Assembly (NCBI GenBank): GCA_002973635.1
Contig: CP027224.1
Coordinates: forward strand, 4,288,501 to 4,352,500
Length of the DNA stretch: 64,000 nucleotides
Direction: 5' to 3'
Origin: Lysinibacillus sp. B2A1
GTDB taxonomy: Bacteria > Bacillota > Bacilli > Bacillales_A > Planococcaceae
The translations under genes and the position numbers were made by a program. How positions within the stretch are numbered: position 1 is the stretch's first letter; each line of letters starts with the position of its first letter. Under the pieces are notes generated by a model. It saw only the letters and a program-made list of their open reading frames with translations. It did no database searches and had not been told where the DNA came from. Below, in pieces: positions 27,801 to 38,766 of the stretch.

Positions 27801-28853
27801 ATGAAAAAAAGAAAACATCTTTTCCAATCATTAGCACTTATATCCGTGCTGACATTGACCTTAACAGGCTGTGGAACTAAATCATCTAATAGTGATACTG
27901 GTGCTTCAGATACCAAAAAATCTGTGGAATTATTTAATGTATCCTATGACCCTACACGAGAGCTATACGATGAATTCAATCAGGATTTTATAAAGAAATG
28001 GAAGGATGAAACAGGTCAAGAGGTGACTATTAAGCAATCTCATGGTGGTTCTGGAAAGCAAGGGCGAGCTGTTATTGATGGACTAGAGGCTGATGTTGTT
28101 ACCTTAGCCTTAGCCTACGATATTGATGAGATTGCACAGGCTCGGGATTTACTAAACAATGATTGGCAAACGGAATTTGAAAACAATTCCACTCCTTATA
28201 CATCTACTATTGTCTTTTTAGTACGCAAGGGCAATCCAAAGGGCATTAAGGACTGGAATGACTTAATTAAGAAAGATGTATCCGTTATTACGCCAAACCC
28301 AAAAACGTCTGGTGGTGCTCGTTGGAATTATTTAGCTGCTTGGTCCTATGCAGGGAAATTATATAACAACGATGAAACAAAAATAAAAGAATTTATGAAT
28401 ACTTTATATAGCAATGTGGAGGTGTTAGATTCAGGTGCTCGTGGCGCTACAACAACCTTTGTTGAGCGTGAAATTGGAGATGTTCTAATTGCATGGGAGA
28501 ATGAAGCCTATTTATCCCTTAATGAACTAGGAGATGATGAATTTGAAATTGTCACACCTTCTTTAAGTATTTTAGCAGAGCCTCCTGTAGCAATTGTTGA
28601 CAAGATAGTTGATAAAAAAGGAACACGCGTAGTAGCAGAAGCTTATCTAAAGCATTTATATAGTGATGCTGGGCAAGAAATTGCTGCAAAAAACTACTAT
28701 CGACCACGTAATGAAGAAATTCTAGCAAAATATCAAGACCAATTCCCACAACTTGAGCTTGTTTCCATCGATGATTTTGGAGGCTGGGCTGAAGCACAAG
28801 CAAAACATTTTAAAGATGATGGTACATTTGACGAAATTTATGTACCTCAATAA
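27801..28853 (+). CDS. sbp: Sulfate-binding lipoprotein of ABC transporter
   Basis: The extracellular sulfate/thiosulfate receptor of the ABC importer, 350 residues. A lipoprotein signal ([17 protein letters not shown]) puts the acylated cysteine near residue 24. Family motifs include [61 protein letters not shown] and [13 protein letters not shown]. The ATG follows aaaggag. It heads an operon with cysT, cysW and cysA and is controlled by the attenuator leader upstream. Confidence 0.95.
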   Translation: MKKRKHLFQSLALISVLTLTLTGCGTKSSNSDTGASDTKKSVELFNVSYDPTRELYDEFNQDFIKKWKDETGQEVTIKQSHGGSGKQGRAVIDGLEADVVTLALAYDIDEIAQARDLLNNDWQTEFENNSTPYTSTIVFLVRKGNPKGIKDWNDLIKKDVSVITPNPKTSGGARWNYLAAWSYAGKLYNNDETKIKEFMNTLYSNVEVLDSGARGATTTFVEREIGDVLIAWENEAYLSLNELGDDEFEIVTPSLSILAEPPVAIVDKIVDKKGTRVVAEAYLKHLYSDAGQEIAAKNYYRPRNEEILAKYQDQFPQLELVSIDDFGGWAEAQAKHFKDDGTFDEIYVPQ

Positions 28854-28864
28854 GGAGTCCAGTT

Positions 28865-29695
28865 ATGACAAGTTTAACGGTTAATAAAAAACGTCGCATC
28901 ATTCCAGGCTTTCATCTTTCACTTGGTTACACCATGCTCTATGTTAGCTTGCTAGTTTTATTGCCACTTTCTATGATTCTTATTCATACACTGTCCTTAA
29001 GCTGGGCAGAGTTTGTTGATATTGTGACCGCTCCTAGGGCTGTTGCTTCTTATAAAGTAAGCTTCAGCACAGCGCTCGCTGCTGGTTTATTGAATGTCGT
29101 TTTTGGCACAATCATTGCTTGGGTGCTTGTGCGTTACCAATTTCCCTTTAAACGCATCATTGATGGGCTTGTTGATTTACCGTTCGCATTACCAACTGCT
29201 GTAGCAGGAATAGCCTTAACGTCACTTTATGCACCCAATGGCTGGATAGGTCAATTCTTCAGCTTCAAAATTGCATTTACACCGCTTGGTATTATTATCG
29301 CCCTAACGTTTATCGGGCTGCCGTTTGTCGTACGTACAGTGCAACCTGTTTTACAGAATATTAGCGCAGAGGTCGAGGAGGCCTCTGCAAGTCTTGGTGC
29401 AACACGCTTACAAACCTTCGGAAAAGTCATTTTACCAGAGCTGGCTCCTGCCATTTTGACAGGCTTTTCACTAGCTTTTGCACGAGCACTAGGAGAGTAC
29501 GGTTCCGTTGTTTTTATCGCTGGAAATATGCCGATGAAAACCGAAATTACACCATTAATTATTATGACAAAGTTAGAACAATATGATTATGCTGGTGCTA
29601 CAGCCATTGCATTAGTCATGCTCATTACATCGTTCATACTATTATTCAGCATAAATATCATACAATGGCTAGCAAATCGTCGCTTTGTACAGTAG
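28865..29695 (+). CDS. cysT: Sulfate ABC transporter permease CysT
   Basis: A 276-residue permease with six helices. The EAA loop that contacts the ATPase reads EVEEASASLGATRLQTFGKVILPEL (about 176-200). DLPFALPTAVAGIALTSLY is typical of the CysT/CysU family. The ATG follows aaggag, 12 bases after sbp. Pairs with CysW. Confidence 0.95.
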   Translation: MTSLTVNKKRRIIPGFHLSLGYTMLYVSLLVLLPLSMILIHTLSLSWAEFVDIVTAPRAVASYKVSFSTALAAGLLNVVFGTIIAWVLVRYQFPFKRIIDGLVDLPFALPTAVAGIALTSLYAPNGWIGQFFSFKIAFTPLGIIIALTFIGLPFVVRTVQPVLQNISAEVEEASASLGATRLQTFGKVILPELAPAILTGFSLAFARALGEYGSVVFIAGNMPMKTEITPLIIMTKLEQYDYAGATAIALVMLITSFILLFSINIIQWLANRRFVQ

Positions 29696-29704
29696 GAGGT
29701 ATAT

Positions 29705-30580
29705 ATGGATCAATCTACAGTTATTCAACAAGCTGCTCCTGAAAAAAATAAAGCCCTAGCAAAGTCTTCAGCCTTACAAGAACCTCGCTTTGTCCGTTAT
29801 ACATTGACATTTATTGCGCTAGTATTTTTAGGATTTTTTATTGTTTTGCCACTAGTATCTATTTTCATCACTGCCTTTCAAAAAGGTGTAGACGTGTATA
29901 TGGCAGCTATTACACATCCAGATGCCTTAGCGGCTATCAAGTTAACTTTAACAGTTGTTGTAATTGCCGTTCCATTAAACGCAATTTTTGGTATTATGGC
30001 TGCCTGGGCGCTAACAAAATTTAATTTTAAAGGGAAAAATTTATTACTAACAATTGTCGACCTTCCTTTTGCTGTATCCCCTGTTATTGCGGGCTTAATA
30101 TTTATCTTGTTATTTGGTTCACAGGGTCTATTTGGCGATTGGCTCTTTGAAAATGATATTAAAATTGTTTTTGCGCTTCCTGGGATTGTTCTTGCTACCA
30201 TTTTTGTTACATTGCCCTTTGTTGCAAGGGAACTCATTCCTCTTATGCAAACACAAGGGACCTCTGAGGAGGAGGCTTCCATATCACTAGGAGCAAGCGG
30301 CTTTAAAACATTTTGGCATGTGACATTACCAAATATTAAATGGGGCTTATTATACGGGCTTATTCTTTGTAATGCTCGAGCAATAGGTGAATTTGGTGCT
30401 GTTTCTGTTGTTTCGGGTCATATACGAGGTATGACAAATACAATGCCCCTTCATATTGAAATTTTATATAATGAATATCAATTTGCAGCAGCCTTTGCCG
30501 TTGCTTCGCTTATGAGTGTTATTGCCATCATTACACTTATTGTGAAAGATATTATAGCTTGGAAATCAAAATCTGTTTAA
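29705..30580 (+). CDS. cysW: Sulfate ABC transporter permease CysW
   Basis: The second permease, 291 residues with six helices. The EAA loop is [25 protein letters not shown], and the family segment is [40 protein letters not shown] near the end is typical of CysW. The ATG follows aggaggt, 9 bases after cysT. Confidence 0.95.
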   Translation: MDQSTVIQQAAPEKNKALAKSSALQEPRFVRYTLTFIALVFLGFFIVLPLVSIFITAFQKGVDVYMAAITHPDALAAIKLTLTVVVIAVPLNAIFGIMAAWALTKFNFKGKNLLLTIVDLPFAVSPVIAGLIFILLFGSQGLFGDWLFENDIKIVFALPGIVLATIFVTLPFVARELIPLMQTQGTSEEEASISLGASGFKTFWHVTLPNIKWGLLYGLILCNARAIGEFGAVSVVSGHIRGMTNTMPLHIEILYNEYQFAAAFAVASLMSVIAIITLIVKDIIAWKSKSV

Positions 30581-30596
30581 AGGAGACATTGCCACT

Positions 30597-31667
30597 ATGA
30601 GCATTCAAATAAAAAACGTTTCAAAAAATTTCGGTTCCTTTCAAGCTTTACAGAATATTTCCCTCCATATTCAATCTGGTGAACTCATTGCCCTTCTTGG
30701 CCCATCTGGTTCAGGGAAAACCTCTTTACTACGTGTAATTGCTGGTCTGGAAACCTCTGATGTCGGTGAAATCTTATTTGACGACCAAGCGATTACAGAC
30801 CGTCATCCAAAGGAACGAAATGTAGGCTTTGTATTCCAGCATTATGCCCTTTTTCGACATATGACTGTATTTGATAATGTTGCCTATGGTCTTAAAGTAC
30901 GTCCTCGTAAAACAAGGCCCTCCAAATCAGAAATTAAAGACAAAGTGATGGAGCTATTACGACTTGTTAAACTAGAAAATTTCGCTGAGCGTTTTCCAAC
31001 ACAGCTCTCAGGAGGGCAACGTCAGCGTGTGGCACTAGCTAGAGCACTTGCTGTGGAGCCAAAGGTGCTTTTATTAGATGAGCCTTTTGGTGCACTTGAT
31101 GCTAAAGTGAGAAAAGAGCTACGCAGATGGTTACGAAAACTTCATGATGATTTCCACATTACAAGTATATTTGTTACACATGATCAAGAGGAGGCACTGG
31201 ATGTAGCGGATCGCATCGTTGTGATGAACAATGGTCAAATCGAGCAAATTGGTAGTCCAGATGAGGTTTATACAAACCCTAAAAGCCCATTTGTTTACGA
31301 TTTTTTAGGCAATGTAAATATTTTCAAAGGACGCTTACATAATGGTAAATTAACACATGGTGAATTTGCTATTGATGTACCTGACTCACATGCGCACACT
31401 CAGGATGATGCTATAGGCTACGTTCGTCCACATGATATTCAAATTGAAAAAACCGCTGTTACAGGTACAGTACCTGTCAAAATAAGTCATATTCATTTGC
31501 TTGGTCCAATCGTACAAATTGAGTTACGCCGTGAGGATATCGGTGAATTTCTAGAAGCCGAATTATCAAAAGAACAATTTCTTTCCCTAGAACTTAAAAT
31601 CGGTGATCAAGTATATGTAAAACCAAAGCAACTAAAAGTCTTTATCCCTGAAGATTTCTCCATCTAA
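30597..31667 (+). CDS. cysA: Sulfate ABC transporter ATP-binding protein
   Basis: The energising ATPase, 356 residues. Walker A is [12 protein letters not shown], the signature [15 protein letters not shown], Walker [13 protein letters not shown], and the H-loop [11 protein letters not shown]. The C-terminal domain (about 240-356) has a TOBE-like regulatory fold ([21 protein letters not shown]). The ATG follows aaaggag. It is last in the sbp operon and a terminator follows. Confidence 0.95.
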   Translation: MSIQIKNVSKNFGSFQALQNISLHIQSGELIALLGPSGSGKTSLLRVIAGLETSDVGEILFDDQAITDRHPKERNVGFVFQHYALFRHMTVFDNVAYGLKVRPRKTRPSKSEIKDKVMELLRLVKLENFAERFPTQLSGGQRQRVALARALAVEPKVLLLDEPFGALDAKVRKELRRWLRKLHDDFHITSIFVTHDQEEALDVADRIVVMNNGQIEQIGSPDEVYTNPKSPFVYDFLGNVNIFKGRLHNGKLTHGEFAIDVPDSHAHTQDDAIGYVRPHDIQIEKTAVTGTVPVKISHIHLLGPIVQIELRREDIGEFLEAELSKEQFLSLELKIGDQVYVKPKQLKVFIPEDFSI

Positions 31668-31687
31668 AGTTTTCATGTAGCTTACTT

Positions 31688-31727
31688 TCAAGCCGCTCTT
31701 TTTTTATAAGAGTAGGCTTATTTTTTA
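31688..31727 (+). terminator. sbp-cysTWA operon terminator
   Basis: Stem AAGCC-CTCTT with AAGAG-GGCTT (single-base interruptions), then ATTTTTT. The rest of the gap to 31935 is AT-rich and holds no clear element besides the SLH gene's ribosome site. Confidence 0.8.
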
Positions 31728-31935
31728 TGAGTACCCATTACAATATACCCTTCAACTTATTTTTAATTTACTATTTATTTAACCTAATTTTAACCTTTCT
31801 CCTCTATAGTAGTAGACAATCGATTTTACAACTTCCTTAGCTGTTTGGAAAATGTCGAAAAAATTTTCTATTGACGCAATCTATTTTCGGGATTCCGTAT
31901 CACTTACAAAACCTTGACAAAAGAAGGAGGAAAAA

Positions 31936-34737
31936 ATGAAACCAATCAAGCAAATTATGACACCGTTGTTAGCATCGATAATATTTTTATTCATGCTAAT
32001 ATCTGGGCCTATTACAAATGTATCTGCATCTACACAACCATGTGTAACCATTGGTGATCAATCAAATTCAAATTATAGCAACCTTAATCTGGGTTATTTT
32101 GATAGCCTAACTCAGACCTTTACAGCTAAACATACGACTAATTTAACCGCCCTGGATATTTATTTGCAGCATGACCTTGCGGGAAGTGAAGTATGGGTCG
32201 ATTTATTATCTCTGTCCGCAGGTGATCTATCGCCTGGAACGGTCATCGCACAGTCAAAAAGTATGATACAAGGGACTGGGTGGAGAACAATGAATTTTCC
32301 AGCATCTGTTTCGCTTGTCGCTGGACAGAAATATGCAGTCAAAGTCTATCAGGTTAGTGGAAACAATCTCGTAACCATGCTGTCTGTATCAGCAAAAGAA
32401 TATATGGACGGTATCTTTTATGTAGAAAAGGATGCTGTACGCCAGATCAGCAATCAAGAAAACATGAGATTAAGACTATATATGAGTAAAGGAGATCCTA
32501 GCAGGGCTACAACCAATTTAAGCAGCTTAACTATGAATGACAATGTACTCCGTTCAGAAAGGGATCCAGACAACTTAAAGTATTTAGTCATCACTCTTCC
32601 AAGTGCATCTTCTTTTACGCTGACACCAACATTAGAGACCCCCGCAGATTCATATTTGGAGATTAACGGAAGTTCAGGAATCAGCGGAATCCCTTATACG
32701 ATATCCGTGAATGAGGGGCTAAACAATATTGATTTCACTGTTATAAAAGGAGATTGTACCGAAAAGAAAACATATACAGTCAATGTCGTAAAGGATACGA
32801 TAGCACCTACAATTACGGGCACAATTACACCTCAACCAAACGCAACCGGATGGAACAACAGTGATGTAACTGTACGCTGGACTGTAAATGATAGTGCTTC
32901 TGGAATTGATCCTATGACAATACCTAGTGATCAAATTCTAATCGCTGAAGGTGACAGTCTACAAGTGACGGGAACTGTGAAAGACAAGGCCGGAAATAGT
33001 GCGACTGAAACTGTAAGAATTAAAATTGATCGTTCACCTCCAACCATAATTGGAGAGGCAACAATACCCCCTAACTCTGCTGGTTGGTACAATGGGGATG
33101 TAATTATAGGCTGGACAGTCTCTGATGCACTTTCAGGAATTGATCCATCTACTTCACCGAACAATAACGTTATTACTGGAGAAGGTGACAATTTATTTGT
33201 GACGACAAGCGTGAGCGATAATGCTGGAAACAGCACAAATGAAACGGTGAGTGGGATTAAGATTGATCGCACTACACCAGTGACGACAATAGCACCGCCT
33301 GTCCTTTTGTCAAACGGAACTACGAGGCTAACACTAACTGCAACTGACACCCTGTCTGGAGTGAAGGAGACTTTCTACCAGATAGATAATGGTAATGTAG
33401 AAACTGGGAATATTGTTGACTTTCAAACAGATGGAACTTTTGTATTAATGGCTTGGAGCGAAGACAATGCGGGTAACGTGGAGCAGGCACAAAGTATTCA
33501 GGTGGAAGTGGATCAGACCGCACCTAACTTTATACAAAATTATCCTAGGTTAGGGATAATCGGAGAGACTACTGCTGATTTGCTTCTAAAAACAAATGAA
33601 CCAGGTCATGTATACTACACGGCTCTCTCTAACGGAACAGCTCCAACTGCTACACAGGTTAAGGCAGGAACAGATGCATCAGGATATTTACTCTCTGCCA
33701 ACCTGCAAGGAAGTATTGCTACGGCAGGCAATAAAGAAGAAAAAATTAGCCTGTCAGGACTGCAAAAATCAACGAAATACACTATTTATTTAGTAACGGA
33801 AGATCAAAAGAGTAACCTTATGCAAAACGTCAAAGCTCTATCGTTCACAACATCTACTCCACCATCAACTAATAGCTATACGGTATCCTTCGAATCAAAC
33901 GGTGGAAGTATTGTAACCGATCAAAGTGTTTTGTATAACACAACTTTAAAAGAACCAGTAACTATAAAAGAGGGTTATACATTCGGAGGATGGTACAAAG
34001 ATGCAGCTTTTACAAATGCTTGGGATTTTACAAAAGATGTCGTAACGGAACGGATAATTTTGTACGCAAAATGGATTATGAACAGTACTTCTGGTGGTGG
34101 TTATATTCCGATTCCTGAGCCAGATCTAAGACCAATACCAGTTGAACCACCAAAAACGGAACAACCTGTCCCAACACTTGAAGAACCTGAAGAACCTGAA
34201 AAACCTGAAAAAATGACACCAACTTACCGCTTCACTGATATTTCTAACAGTTGGGCAAGGGATATGATTGAGGACATTGCAGGCCGTAGTATTATCACTG
34301 GTTATCCAGATGGCACGTTCCGACCAAATGAATCAATAAAACGACAACATATTGCAGTTATGTTGGCACGTGCATTTGAGCTAACAACTAAACGTGAAGC
34401 TATGCCATTTAGTGATGTACCCCAAAACCATCCATACTATGATTCTATAACGAAACTCCAACAAGCTGGTATCGTAGATGGATCAAACGGTGCATTTAAT
34501 CCAAACGCACCGATGACACGTGCTCAAATGGCAAAGATTCTCGTACTTGCATTTGGTTTAACACCTGAAGGAACAAGTACATTCCACGATGTTCCTGCCA
34601 CGCATTGGAGCTATGACTATATATCCGCACTCGCCGATTCTGGTATAGCATTAGGCGATAATGGTAACTTCAAACCCAATGAACCAGTGACACGAGCACA
34701 ATTCGTGGCATTTATGTATCGGGCACTGAACCTATAA
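31936..34737 (+). CDS. SLH-anchored multidomain surface protein
   Basis: A 933-residue secreted protein with a signal peptide (MTPLLASIIFLFMLISGP, cleavage near VSA/ST). The order is an N-terminal beta-sandwich-like region (about 33-185), a cadherin-like domain (about 193-290), two tandem Ig-like repeats (each with an SGIDP motif and a ...VKDKAGNS or VSDNAGNS end, about 290-450), further beta domains, and an InlB/Flg_new-type repeat (ESNGGSIVTDQ...GYTFGGWYKD, about 650-715). A Pro/Glu-rich linker leads to three SLH repeats (about 770-933). SLH repeats bind pyruvylated wall polymer, so it belongs to the S-layer surface. The ligand is unknown. Confidence 0.9.
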   Translation: MKPIKQIMTPLLASIIFLFMLISGPITNVSASTQPCVTIGDQSNSNYSNLNLGYFDSLTQTFTAKHTTNLTALDIYLQHDLAGSEVWVDLLSLSAGDLSPGTVIAQSKSMIQGTGWRTMNFPASVSLVAGQKYAVKVYQVSGNNLVTMLSVSAKEYMDGIFYVEKDAVRQISNQENMRLRLYMSKGDPSRATTNLSSLTMNDNVLRSERDPDNLKYLVITLPSASSFTLTPTLETPADSYLEINGSSGISGIPYTISVNEGLNNIDFTVIKGDCTEKKTYTVNVVKDTIAPTITGTITPQPNATGWNNSDVTVRWTVNDSASGIDPMTIPSDQILIAEGDSLQVTGTVKDKAGNSATETVRIKIDRSPPTIIGEATIPPNSAGWYNGDVIIGWTVSDALSGIDPSTSPNNNVITGEGDNLFVTTSVSDNAGNSTNETVSGIKIDRTTPVTTIAPPVLLSNGTTRLTLTATDTLSGVKETFYQIDNGNVETGNIVDFQTDGTFVLMAWSEDNAGNVEQAQSIQVEVDQTAPNFIQNYPRLGIIGETTADLLLKTNEPGHVYYTALSNGTAPTATQVKAGTDASGYLLSANLQGSIATAGNKEEKISLSGLQKSTKYTIYLVTEDQKSNLMQNVKALSFTTSTPPSTNSYTVSFESNGGSIVTDQSVLYNTTLKEPVTIKEGYTFGGWYKDAAFTNAWDFTKDVVTERIILYAKWIMNSTSGGGYIPIPEPDLRPIPVEPPKTEQPVPTLEEPEEPEKPEKMTPTYRFTDISNSWARDMIEDIAGRSIITGYPDGTFRPNESIKRQHIAVMLARAFELTTKREAMPFSDVPQNHPYYDSITKLQQAGIVDGSNGAFNPNAPMTRAQMAKILVLAFGLTPEGTSTFHDVPATHWSYDYISALADSGIALGDNGNFKPNEPVTRAQFVAFMYRALNL

Positions 34738-34743
34738 TTTGAA

Positions 34744-34790
34744 ATACGCTACAAAGCCTTTGACTAGACTTTGTAGCGTATATTAATTCT
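34744..34790. terminator. Bidirectional terminator
   Basis: A 13-bp perfect stem ATACGCTACAAAG / CTTTGTAGCGTAT between the convergent SLH-protein and cysI genes. The T-run is weak on both sides. Confidence 0.75.
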
Positions 34791-34801
34791 TTCTCCTGTC
34801 T

Positions 34802-36523
34802 CTATTGATGATGAAACTCTCTTCCATCATAGACTGCTGTTACATAGCCAGCCCGAATAACAAAATCTCCAAAATGCTCTCCCTCTAAACGATCCTTGGC
34901 AAAATGCAGAAGAATTGGACGTAGCTCTGCTAAAATTTCCTCTTCACCAATATTTTCACGATATATTTTATTAAGACGATTTCCTATAAAGCTTGCACCT
35001 AGATACATATTGTACTTTCCTGGTCCTTTACCGATAAAGCCAATTTCAGCCATAGCAGCTCGCGAACAACCATTAGGACAGCCAGACATCCGAATAACGA
35101 TTTCCGTTTCGTTTAAGCCGGCCTCATCAATGATTGTTTCAATTTTTGTAATTAGGGAAGGCAAGTAACGCTCCGCTTCAGCCATCGCTAACCCGCATGT
35201 TGGTAACGACACACAAGCAATAGAATTACGTCGTAAAGCAGAATAATGCGCACCATCTGTTAGCTTGTATTCTTCAATAAGAGTTGCAATCTTTTTCTTC
35301 TTTTGTGGAGTAACATTGCCAATCATTAAATTTTGGTTTGGCGTTAAGCGGAAATCACCTGTGTGTACCTTCGCAATTTCTCTTAGCCCTGTTAGCAGTT
35401 GGTAATCTTCAAAATCCTTAATACGACCATTTTGAATAAATAGCGTATAATGCCATTTCCCCTCTGCTCCTTTAATCCAGCCAAACTCATCACCTGTACG
35501 ATCGAATGTATATGGACGTGCTTCTTGAATATCCCAGCCTAGACGACGTGTTAGCTCCTCATTAAACCATTCAAGCCCTCTAGCATCAATTGTATATTTA
35601 AAGCGAGCATTTTTACGTACGGAACGATTGCCATAATCGCGTTGAATCGTAATGATTTTTTCTGCTGTTTCCAGTAATTTATCAGGTGTGATAAAGCCTA
35701 TAACCCGAGCAAGCTGTGGGTAAGTTTCATGATCACCATGCGTCATGCCCATTCCACCACCTACTGCAACGTTAAAGCCAATTAACTGCCCCTCCTCAAC
35801 TATCGCAATTAATCCAATATCTTGTGAAAATACATCCACATCATTGCTTGGTGGAACAGCTATACCAATCTTAAATTTACGTGGTAAATACAATGAACCA
35901 TAAATAGGTTCAATTTCTTCCTCTTGACTGTCCACTACCTTTTCACCATCTAGCCATAGCTCATGATATGCTCGTGTTCTAGGAAGTAAATGCTCGCTTA
36001 ACTTTGCGGACCAATTGTAAATTTCCTCATGCAATGCTGATTGATTTGGATTGACATTACACATAACATTACGGTTTACATCCCCACAGGCAGCAAGTGA
36101 ATCCAATAAAACATCGTTAATTTCCTGCATATATTTTTTGACATTCCATTTTAAAATTCCATGTACCTGGAACGCCTGGCGAGTTGTTAATTTTAAGGAA
36201 CCATTTCCATACTTTCTTGCCATTTCATCCATTACTAACCATTGAGCCGGTGTAGCTGCTCCACCTGGTGTACGTACGCGCACCATAAATTGATAAGCGG
36301 GCTCTAGCTTTTGACGCTGCCGTTCATTACGTAGATCACGGTCATCTTGTAAATAACTACCATGAAATTTCATCAGTCGATTATCATCCTCTGGAATTCC
36401 TGAACTTAATGGATTATTCATCGTACGTTCAAGTGTTCCACGCAGATAATTACTTTCACTTTTTATACGCTCTACATCACTAGGATTTCCTTGTTGTGGA
36501 GGTAAAATAATTTTTCCTGTCAT
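34802..36523 (-). CDS. cysI: Sulfite reductase hemoprotein beta subunit
   Basis: Reduces sulfite to sulfide with six electrons from CysJ. It has 573 residues, the family length. Siroheme/4Fe-4S ligands are [19 protein letters not shown] and [16 protein letters not shown] (C-x5-C and C-x3-C). Substrate-binding residues appear in [15 protein letters not shown] and [11 protein letters not shown]. The ATG at 36523 follows aaaggagag, 17 bases after cysJ. The active site needs the siroheme whose synthesis is encoded upstream by sumT and sirB. Confidence 0.96.
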   Translation of the reverse strand: MTGKIILPPQQGNPSDVERIKSESNYLRGTLERTMNNPLSSGIPEDDNRLMKFHGSYLQDDRDLRNERQRQKLEPAYQFMVRVRTPGGAATPAQWLVMDEMARKYGNGSLKLTTRQAFQVHGILKWNVKKYMQEINDVLLDSLAACGDVNRNVMCNVNPNQSALHEEIYNWSAKLSEHLLPRTRAYHELWLDGEKVVDSQEEEIEPIYGSLYLPRKFKIGIAVPPSNDVDVFSQDIGLIAIVEEGQLIGFNVAVGGGMGMTHGDHETYPQLARVIGFITPDKLLETAEKIITIQRDYGNRSVRKNARFKYTIDARGLEWFNEELTRRLGWDIQEARPYTFDRTGDEFGWIKGAEGKWHYTLFIQNGRIKDFEDYQLLTGLREIAKVHTGDFRLTPNQNLMIGNVTPQKKKKIATLIEEYKLTDGAHYSALRRNSIACVSLPTCGLAMAEAERYLPSLITKIETIIDEAGLNETEIVIRMSGCPNGCSRAAMAEIGFIGKGPGKYNMYLGASFIGNRLNKIYRENIGEEEILAELRPILLHFAKDRLEGEHFGDFVIRAGYVTAVYDGREFHHQ

Positions 36524-36540
36524 GTTTCTTCTCTCCTTTA

Positions 36541-38328
36541 TTAATAAACGTCACGTTGATAGCGATTCTGTTGTTTTAGTTCATTGACAAAGGCTTTCGC
36601 TTCCTCTGGCGTTTTTTGTCCTTGTTGCTCTATCAGACGATGTATTGTGGCATCGACATCTGCCGCCATCGCTTTTTCATCGCCACATACATAAATAACA
36701 GCCCCTTGCTCCAACCATTCATAAAAGGTCGCTGCATTTTCCTCAATTTTATGTTGCACATAGATTTTTTTATCAGTATCTCGTGAGAAGGCTACATCCA
36801 TTTGAGTTAGTGTGTTAGAGGCAAGCCAACGCTGCCAATCGGTTTGATAAAGGAAATCTGTCACAAAATGCTGATCACCAAAGATTAACCATGCCTTTCC
36901 TTCAATCCCCAGTTCCTCACGCTCTTCTAAAAATGCACGATATGGGGCCACACCTGTACCCGCACCTATCATAATAATTGGTGTGTCCTGTTGCTCTGGT
37001 AATCTAAAATTAGGATTTTTATGCACATATATTGGTAATGTATCACCAATTTGAATACGCTCTGCAACGCTACCAGAGCAAACGCCAAGTCGTTGACGTC
37101 CATTTGTCTCATAGCTTACTTTCCCAATAGTTAAGTGCACCTCATCATTATTTGCCTTTTGACTACTAGCAATGGAATAAAGTCGTGCTGGAATTTTTCG
37201 TAACAACTCTACAAATTGCTGTGCATTCCATGAAAATGGTGCAAAGTCTTGAGCGACATCAAGCAAATCTCTACCCTTTGCATAGTCCTTCCAGTCGTTA
37301 GCATCTTCTACTAACTTTGTAAATTCCTTATGCACTGTATAGGCACCAATCTTTTGTAATAATGGCTTGGATAGCACTGTTATTTCTAGCTTCTTTTGCA
37401 ATGCTTCCCTTATCAATAATTTCTCATCAAATACGTTTACCTCAGCTTGTGGATCAAACTGTAGTGCTGTTAATAAAGCATCGACTAATTTTTCGTCGTT
37501 TTCTGGCAAAATACCGATGCTATCTCCAGGCTCAAAATTAAAATTTGTACCCTCAATTGATAATTCAACATGACGTGTCTCTTTATTGGAGCCCCTGCCA
37601 TTTAAATTAATGCTTTCTAGTACTTCAGCAAAAAAAGGATTTTTTCGAGAATATGTAGACTCTCCCTGTACTATCTGATTTGGTTCCTCTAATGTAGCAG
37701 TTACATCAGCCTGCTGCAGGAGCTCCTTCTGAACAGCTGTGAACCATTGTGCTGCAGCATCATCATAATCCACATCACAATCTGTACGAGGAATGATGCG
37801 AGAGGCCCCCAAATTAGCAAATTGCTCATCGAAATCTTTCCCTGTTTTACAGAAAAATTCATAGGAGCTATCCCCTAAAGCTAGTACCGAATAGTGTAAA
37901 TTCTCTAGTTTTGGAGCGCGCTTACTATGCAAAAATTCATAGAACTGTATGGCTTGATCAGGTGGATCCCCTTCACCATGTGTACTGACAATGAGTAAAA
38001 GATTTGTAAGCTTTTTTAAATTATTAGGCTTAAATTTTGCTAATGATGAAACCGTCACATCTACATCATTGCTTTTCAATGCGGACGCATATTTTTCAGC
38101 TAGACCCTGACTGTTGCCTGTTTGTGAACCATATAAAATCGTCACTGTTTTAGTAATTGGTGTTACCGTTGACGCTACTTCCTCAGCTATAGTATTGATT
38201 GTTGCTAGCGGTGCACTTAAATACCCGTTTAGCCAAATTCTCTGCTCTCCAGTTAGTTTAGGGAGCAGCTCATTCAATAACTTTACCTGCTCCTCATTAA
38301 ATGGACTATTTATTACTTGCAGTTTCAA
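36541..38328 (-). CDS. cysJ: Sulfite reductase flavoprotein alpha subunit
   Basis: Passes electrons from NADPH through FAD and FMN to CysI, 595 residues. Flavodoxin domain at about 60-205 ([28 protein letters not shown]), FAD domain at about 235-450 ([19 protein letters not shown]), and NADPH domain at the end ([28 protein letters not shown]). I place the start at the TTG at 38328, 6 bases from gaggtgg, which aligns with the B. subtilis CysJ start. A GTG at 38343 precedes that site. Confidence 0.95.
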   Translation of the reverse strand: MKLQVINSPFNEEQVKLLNELLPKLTGEQRIWLNGYLSAPLATINTIAEEVASTVTPITKTVTILYGSQTGNSQGLAEKYASALKSNDVDVTVSSLAKFKPNNLKKLTNLLLIVSTHGEGDPPDQAIQFYEFLHSKRAPKLENLHYSVLALGDSSYEFFCKTGKDFDEQFANLGASRIIPRTDCDVDYDDAAAQWFTAVQKELLQQADVTATLEEPNQIVQGESTYSRKNPFFAEVLESINLNGRGSNKETRHVELSIEGTNFNFEPGDSIGILPENDEKLVDALLTALQFDPQAEVNVFDEKLLIREALQKKLEITVLSKPLLQKIGAYTVHKEFTKLVEDANDWKDYAKGRDLLDVAQDFAPFSWNAQQFVELLRKIPARLYSIASSQKANNDEVHLTIGKVSYETNGRQRLGVCSGSVAERIQIGDTLPIYVHKNPNFRLPEQQDTPIIMIGAGTGVAPYRAFLEEREELGIEGKAWLIFGDQHFVTDFLYQTDWQRWLASNTLTQMDVAFSRDTDKKIYVQHKIEENAATFYEWLEQGAVIYVCGDEKAMAADVDATIHRLIEQQGQKTPEEAKAFVNELKQQNRYQRDVY

Positions 38329-38379
38329 TTCTTGCCACCTCACGTATTAGTATCATTTCTGTTCTTTTTTCATTGAGTC

Positions 38380-38406
38380 AGCGCCAAGCTTTTTTTGGCT
38401 GGCGCT
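38380..38406 (+). terminator. Hairpin upstream of cysJ
   Basis: AGCGCCAAGC pairs with GGCTGGCGCT across a T-rich loop, followed on the plus strand by ATTTTTCTG. No plus-strand gene needs it. On the minus strand, where cysJ lies 50 bases downstream, there is no T-run, so its role there may be RNA structure rather than termination. Confidence 0.45.
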
Positions 38407-38421
38407 ATTTTTCTGTAAAAA

Positions 38422-38616
38422 TCAATTATGCCTCAGCATAATTGCGTCCGGAATCGGCTTTGTGCTTGCACAAAGAAATCCTTTCTGATTCCGTGACATC
38501 TGCCAGAGGCTTTAACTTCTTTCAGTAGGTGTTTGGACATTCACTGAAAAGCAACCTAAACCCGCATTCATCTCACCACCTATAGAGGTGGGAGACTTCT
38601 GCTGAAAGAAGTTAAA
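38422..38616 (-). repeat. Structured repeat family A, copy 1
   Basis: Minus-strand order: a long stem CTGAAAGAAGTTAA/TTAACTTCTTTCAG (arms 38602-38615 and 38512-38525) holding a CCACCT/AGGTGG hairpin (38576-38591). Then comes a linker complementary to CCGTGACATCTGCC. Next is a GGAATC/GATTCC stem (38450-38492) enclosing CTTTGTGC/GCACAAAG, and last a hairpin AATTATGC/GCATAATT (38424-38443). It begins right after the yezD stop and separates sumT-sirB-yezD from cysJI. Copy 2 keeps the same layout with different stem sequences. Confidence 0.75.
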
Positions 38617-38766
38617 TTATCGAAGTCTTATTTTTTCCTTTTTTTCAATTTGGACCACATAGGAATTTTGGATAATTAAAGTAATTGATCCATGACTCAC
38701 AGTATTTAAAATTTGACGGACATTATCTAATGCTAGATTTACATTTTCAGTCCTTTTATCTACCAT
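38617..38766 (-). CDS. yezD: YezD family (DUF2292) small protein
   Basis: Forty-nine residues, MVDKRTENVNLALDNVRQIL then NTVSHGSITLIIQNSYVVQI, ending EKKEKIRLR. This matches the short YezD/DUF2292 proteins found with sulfur genes in Bacillales, whose function is unknown. The ATG at 38766 overlaps the sirB stop (ATGGTAG), so it is translationally coupled. An aaggaaggtg site is present upstream. Its stop is within 3 bases of the first stem of structured repeat copy 1. Confidence 0.85.
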   Translation of the reverse strand: MVDKRTENVNLALDNVRQILNTVSHGSITLIIQNSYVVQIEKKEKIRLR

